Below the pieces are notes generated by a model. That model had not been told where the DNA came from. It searched no databases and worked only from the letters and a program-made list of their open reading frames with translations. Below, piece after piece: positions 62,697-64,000 of a stretch of 64,000 nucleotides of DNA (positions are counted from its first letter, which is position 1; the number at the start of each line of letters is the position of its first letter). Origin of the DNA: Pandoraea bronchicola (lineage in GTDB: Bacteria; Pseudomonadota; Gammaproteobacteria; Burkholderiales; Burkholderiaceae); NCBI RefSeq assembly GCF_902459805.1, contig NZ_CABPST010000001.1, forward strand, positions 913,861 through 977,860. Reading direction: 5' to 3'. Position numbers and translations under genes: made by a program.

Positions 62697-63752
62697 ATGG
62701 ATCTTTCGATTGCAGCCATCCTGGCGCAGGACGGTATCACCACGGGTGCGATTTATGCCTTGTTGGCATTGGCGCTCGTGCTGGTGTTCTCCGTCACCCG
62801 CGTCATCTTCATTCCGCAGGGCGAGTTCGTGTCGTATGGCGCGCTCACGCTGGCGGCACTGCAAACCCAGAAGTTTCCGCTCACGAGCTGGTTGCTCGTG
62901 GCGATGGGCGTGTGCACGTTCGTCGTGGAGACGGCTGGCGTGTTGCGTCATAGCGAGCGTCGCAAGCTGGCGGGCCGTCTTGTGCCTGTGCTTGCGGGCA
63001 AGTATCTGGTGTTTCCGATCGCGGTGTTCTTCGTCGTCAAGGCGTTGGCACCGATGACACTGCCGATGCTCGCGCAGATCGCGATCACGCTGCTGCTGGT
63101 CGTGCCGATGGGGCCGATGCTCTATCGCCTCGCCTACCAGCCGCTCGCAGAGGCCAGCACGCTGTTGCTGCTGATCGTCTCGGTGGGGGTGCACTTCGCA
63201 CTCACGGGGTTGGGGCTGGTGATGTTCGGCGCAGAAGGCTCGCGCACGCAGCCGTTCTCCGACGCGAGCTTCAACATCGGTTCGGTGATGGTTTCCGGCC
63301 AGAGCCTGTGGGTGTTGGGCGTGTCAGTCGTGATGATTCTGGCCCTGTACTTCTATTTCGACCGTTCGCTCTCGGGCAAGGCCCTGCGCGCAACGGCCGT
63401 GAACCGGCTGGGCGCGCGTCTGGTGGGCATCGGCACGGTGCAGGCAGGCCGTCTGGCGTTCACCCTGGCCGCCGCGCTGGGGGTGCTGTGCGGCATTCTG
63501 ATCGCACCGATCACCACCATCTATTACGAGTCGGGCTTCCTGATCGGTCTGAAGGGCTTCGTGGGCGCGATCATCGGCGGTCTGGTGAGCTACCCCGTTG
63601 CTGCGCTTGGCGCCATTCTGGTCGGTCTGCTGGAGTCGTATTCGTCGTTCTGGGCGAGTGCATACAAAGAAGTCATCGTCTTCACACTGATCCTTCCCGT
63701 GCTGCTGTGGCTGTCGCTCACGAGCAAGCATGTGGAAGAAGACGAGGAATAA
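62697..63752 (+). CDS. Liv-type ABC permease, LivH-like (second system)
   Basis: 351 residues from the ATG at 62697, with GAGAGGAG upstream. About nine helices; it is some 55 residues longer than LivH above, with an extra polar stretch (LRHSERRKLAGRL, about 86-98) between helices. The coupling loop is near KALRATAVNRLGARLVGIG. The longer form is usual in the aromatic/organic-acid branch of this family as far as I recall. Confidence 0.9.
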   Translation: MDLSIAAILAQDGITTGAIYALLALALVLVFSVTRVIFIPQGEFVSYGALTLAALQTQKFPLTSWLLVAMGVCTFVVETAGVLRHSERRKLAGRLVPVLAGKYLVFPIAVFFVVKALAPMTLPMLAQIAITLLLVVPMGPMLYRLAYQPLAEASTLLLLIVSVGVHFALTGLGLVMFGAEGSRTQPFSDASFNIGSVMVSGQSLWVLGVSVVMILALYFYFDRSLSGKALRATAVNRLGARLVGIGTVQAGRLAFTLAAALGVLCGILIAPITTIYYESGFLIGLKGFVGAIIGGLVSYPVAALGAILVGLLESYSSFWASAYKEVIVFTLILPVLLWLSLTSKHVEEDEE

Positions 63753-63770
63753 GCCGGGGCGAACCACAGA

Positions 63771-64000
63771 ATGAAAAACAAATACTTCCTGATTTTCCTG
63801 GTGGTGCTGGCCGTGTTGCCGGTACTGCCTGCACCGGTGCGTTTGCCTGAGTATTGGGTGACGCTGCTCAACTACATCGGCCTGTACAGCATTGTGGCCA
63901 TCGGCCTCGTGCTGCTCACGGGCGTGGCCGGCATGACATCGTTCGGGCAGGCGGCGTTCGTCGGTCTGGGCGCGTATGCCACCGCGTACCTGACGACGGC
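63771..64000 (+). CDS. Liv-type ABC permease, LivM-like, cut by the window edge
   Basis: The ATG at 63771 opens a frame still open at the last base: [20 protein letters not shown], then [20 protein letters not shown], the conserved LivM segment. 18 bp after the LivH-like gene. ATP-binding genes are expected just past the right edge. Confidence 0.88.
   Translation, partial: MKNKYFLIFLVVLAVLPVLPAPVRLPEYWVTLLNYIGLYSIVAIGLVLLTGVAGMTSFGQAAFVGLGAYATAYLTT

Overview
The window reads as chromosomal DNA of a high-G+C betaproteobacterium of the family Burkholderiaceae, most like Pandoraea or a close relative. This is inferred from codon use, a full-length MnmC of about 668 residues, a fused indolepyruvate ferredoxin oxidoreductase, several Liv-type transporter genes and the overall gene content. 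There are no rRNA or tRNA genes, CRISPR arrays or intact insertion sequences that I can recognise.

Layout. 1-10,700: DHA2 drug exporter, DedA-rhodanese fusion, an OhrR-like MarR regulator without cysteine, a gene-free stretch with three copies of a TTATCTGA hairpin motif, ClC channel, mnmC, CPA2 antiporter and ybdK. 10,700-11,930: gene-poor DNA holding an AT-rich tract and three perfect DnaA boxes, with no dnaA nearby. 11,936-16,136: MarR regulator with a four-cysteine tail, SET-domain methyltransferase, phenylalanine hydroxylase genes phhA/phhB with a divergent Lrp regulator, and a small FUSC protein. 16,333-25,365: tightly overlapped alpha-2-macroglobulin / YhhN / PbpC operon. 25,535-33,582: ornithine cyclodeaminase-like enzyme, then a complete haem uptake operon (hmuR-S-T-U-V, all minus strand) with a Fur-box-like site upstream of hmuR.

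33,632-37,657 is the most interesting part. It is a compact minus-strand operon of lower G+C that looks like an undescribed radical-SAM RiPP system. It encodes a 46-residue precursor peptide, a radical SAM/SPASM-like maturase, an MFS exporter, a second radical SAM protein whose C-terminus carries an ImmA/IrrE-type HELGH...ERRAN metallopeptidase signature, and a PqqD-like leader-recognition protein. The genes overlap or abut, and a strong hairpin separates the precursor from the first maturase.

37,792-64,000: Lrp regulator and divergent indolepyruvate ferredoxin oxidoreductase, trpS, a two-gene hypothetical unit (one helical protein with a central hydrophobic segment), an amidohydrolase/MHS transporter/LysR group, fumC, a LysR-GMC oxidoreductase pair, a complete livGFKHM cluster, a TSUP permease, and the start of a second Liv-type cluster with an HpaR-like MarR regulator. 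The last gene runs off the right edge.

How it fits together: PhhA/PhhB, the indolepyruvate oxidoreductase and the two Liv-type transporters suggest strong investment in uptake and breakdown of aromatic and branched amino or organic acids. The hmu operon provides iron from haem. The RiPP operon sits between the hmu operon and the Lrp/ior pair and looks like a later insertion.
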